A stretch of 6,721 nt of DNA from Pseudomonadota bacterium (GTDB lineage: Bacteria; Pseudomonadota; Gammaproteobacteria; Woeseiales; Woeseiaceae): assembly GCA_027295475.1 (NCBI GenBank), contig JAPUKV010000205.1:1-6721 (forward strand), written 5' to 3'. The notes under the pieces are model-generated. The model saw only the letters and a program-made list of their open reading frames with translations, was not told the origin of the DNA and made no database searches. Position numbers and translations under genes: made by a program. Below, piece by piece: positions 5,922 to 6,721 of this stretch; position 1 is the stretch's first letter; each line of letters opens with the position of its first letter.

Positions 5922-6721
5922 CAGGATTTCACTGCGGCAGGCAGGTGTACTGCTTTCTGTCTATTTATTGACCTGTTCAAATCTGTGCTCGGCCGATGAA
6001 ACACAGCTTGAGTTCGACGGCCACACGAAAACACGGCTTGTCGCTCAGACTTTCCCGGACGACAGCATCTTCCATGAGCTGACGGGTTCTACCGCTTTTG
6101 ATGTGGAGGCAGACCTGCGCCTTAATCTCGATGTCGATAATGGGCCATGGTCGTTCAACGCTGCCTATCAGTTATTCGCATTGTATGGGGACCGTGTCGA
6201 ATACACGCGTGGAATTCAGCAGGGTTCGGGCCTTTTTATCAATCGCCTCCCGGAAGATGATCGGCGCTTGCTCGACCTGACCAGTGTTATCACCGATTCC
6301 AATAAATTTGCTGCCCTGCACCGGCTGGACCGGCTCTGGCTTGGCTACGCAAACGATAAAACAGTACTGCGCTTGGGCCGGCAAGCCATCTCCTGGGGCA
6401 ACGGCCTGTTCTTTTCGCCGATGGATATCGTCAACCCCTTCGATCCCACGCAGATTGATACCGAGTACAAGGCCGGCGATGACATGCTGTATGCGCAATT
6501 CCTGCGCGACAGCGGCGACGACGTGCAGGCCGCGGTCGTGTTTCGCCGCAACCCCATGAATGGCGACGTTGAAAGCGATGAAGGCACCGCGGCGATCAAG
6601 TACCACGGCGTGAGCCGTCACGCCGAGTACGATCTCCTCGCCGCCGTCAATCACGGCGATGCGACGCTCGGCATCGGCGGCAACAGGAATATCGGCGGCG
6701 CGGTCCTGAGGGGCGACGTTG
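5896..6721 (+). CDS. putative outer-membrane beta-barrel protein, 3' end beyond the window
   Basis: The frame is open from ATG 5896 to the right edge: 275 codons with no stop. A signal peptide is evident (basic residues to 14, hydrophobic AGVLLSVYLLTCSNL at 16-30, cleavage near CSA|DE at 33-34). The mature part alternates polar and hydrophobic residues in aromatic-tipped strands, for example WSFNAAYQLFALYGD at 85-99 and YDLLAAVNHG at 245-254. Its strongest motif is LRLGRQAISWGNGLFFSPMD at 158-177, followed by IVNPFDPTQIDTEYKAGDD at 178-196. Similar RQxxSWG and NPFDP motifs occur in outer-membrane proteins of the DUF1302/alginate-porin kind, so an outer-membrane barrel is inferred. The exact family is uncertain. 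It overlaps the ATPase gene by 26 bases, which ties it to the operon. The cysteines near the signal peptide end do not form a good lipobox. It is probably the outer-membrane end point of the ABC/LolA-like system. Confidence 0.75.
   Translation, partial: MTFNSKSHNRISLRQAGVLLSVYLLTCSNLCSADETQLEFDGHTKTRLVAQTFPDDSIFHELTGSTAFDVEADLRLNLDVDNGPWSFNAAYQLFALYGDRVEYTRGIQQGSGLFINRLPEDDRRLLDLTSVITDSNKFAALHRLDRLWLGYANDKTVLRLGRQAISWGNGLFFSPMDIVNPFDPTQIDTEYKAGDDMLYAQFLRDSGDDVQAAVVFRRNPMNGDVESDEGTAAIKYHGVSRHAEYDLLAAVNHGDATLGIGGNRNIGGAVLRGDV

Noticed and set aside
5971..5994. Lipoprotein signal (lipobox) in the putative barrel protein
   Set aside because: The cysteines in LLTCSNLC are not preceded by a small residue at -1 in a proper L-[AS]-[GA]-C setting, and a normal CSA|DE cleavage site follows.
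6172..6654. Reverse-strand open frame of 160 residues, and forward frames at 6098-6280 and 6284-6559
   Set aside because: All lie within the open frame from 5896 to the edge, which has a signal peptide and barrel-like motifs. The alternatives have none.

Overview
The window is a stretch of moderately GC-rich DNA that reads as a diderm, probably a gammaproteobacterium. That assignment rests on the types of envelope protein encoded and on codon style; no marker gene is present, so it is tentative. Every convincing gene lies on the + strand. No tRNA, rRNA, CRISPR array, transposase or clear rho-independent terminator was seen.

Layout. Positions 2-145 hold a probable 3' end of a gene that starts outside the window. 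Positions 146-450 carry a perfect TATAAT box next to a 7-bp inverted repeat. They are followed by a short open frame (228-407) whose middle strongly resembles one or two coils of a right-handed parallel beta-helix protein, and which looks like a gene remnant. Next comes a small secreted protein of unknown function (451-849), then an AI-2E/PerM-family membrane protein (902-1981).

From 2012 to the right edge runs a tight five-gene cluster, very probably one operon: a LolA-like periplasmic protein (2012-2764), two FtsX/LolE-type ABC permeases of identical length (2768-3997 and 3997-5226), their MacB/LolD-type ATPase (5229-5921), and the first 275 codons of a secreted protein that looks like an outer-membrane beta-barrel (5896 to the edge). 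Junctions are +3 nt, a 1-nt overlap, +2 nt and a 26-nt overlap, which implies translational coupling.

Working together, the five products could form a full trans-envelope route. A type VII-like (mechanotransmission) ABC complex in the inner membrane would act on a lipid or lipoprotein, a soluble LolA-fold carrier would cross the periplasm, and an outer-membrane barrel would be the end point. The permeases and ATPase do not look like the housekeeping LolCDE, so this is probably a dedicated accessory system with an unknown substrate. This is the most interesting part of the window. The beta-helix remnant and the promoter/inverted repeat at its head come next.
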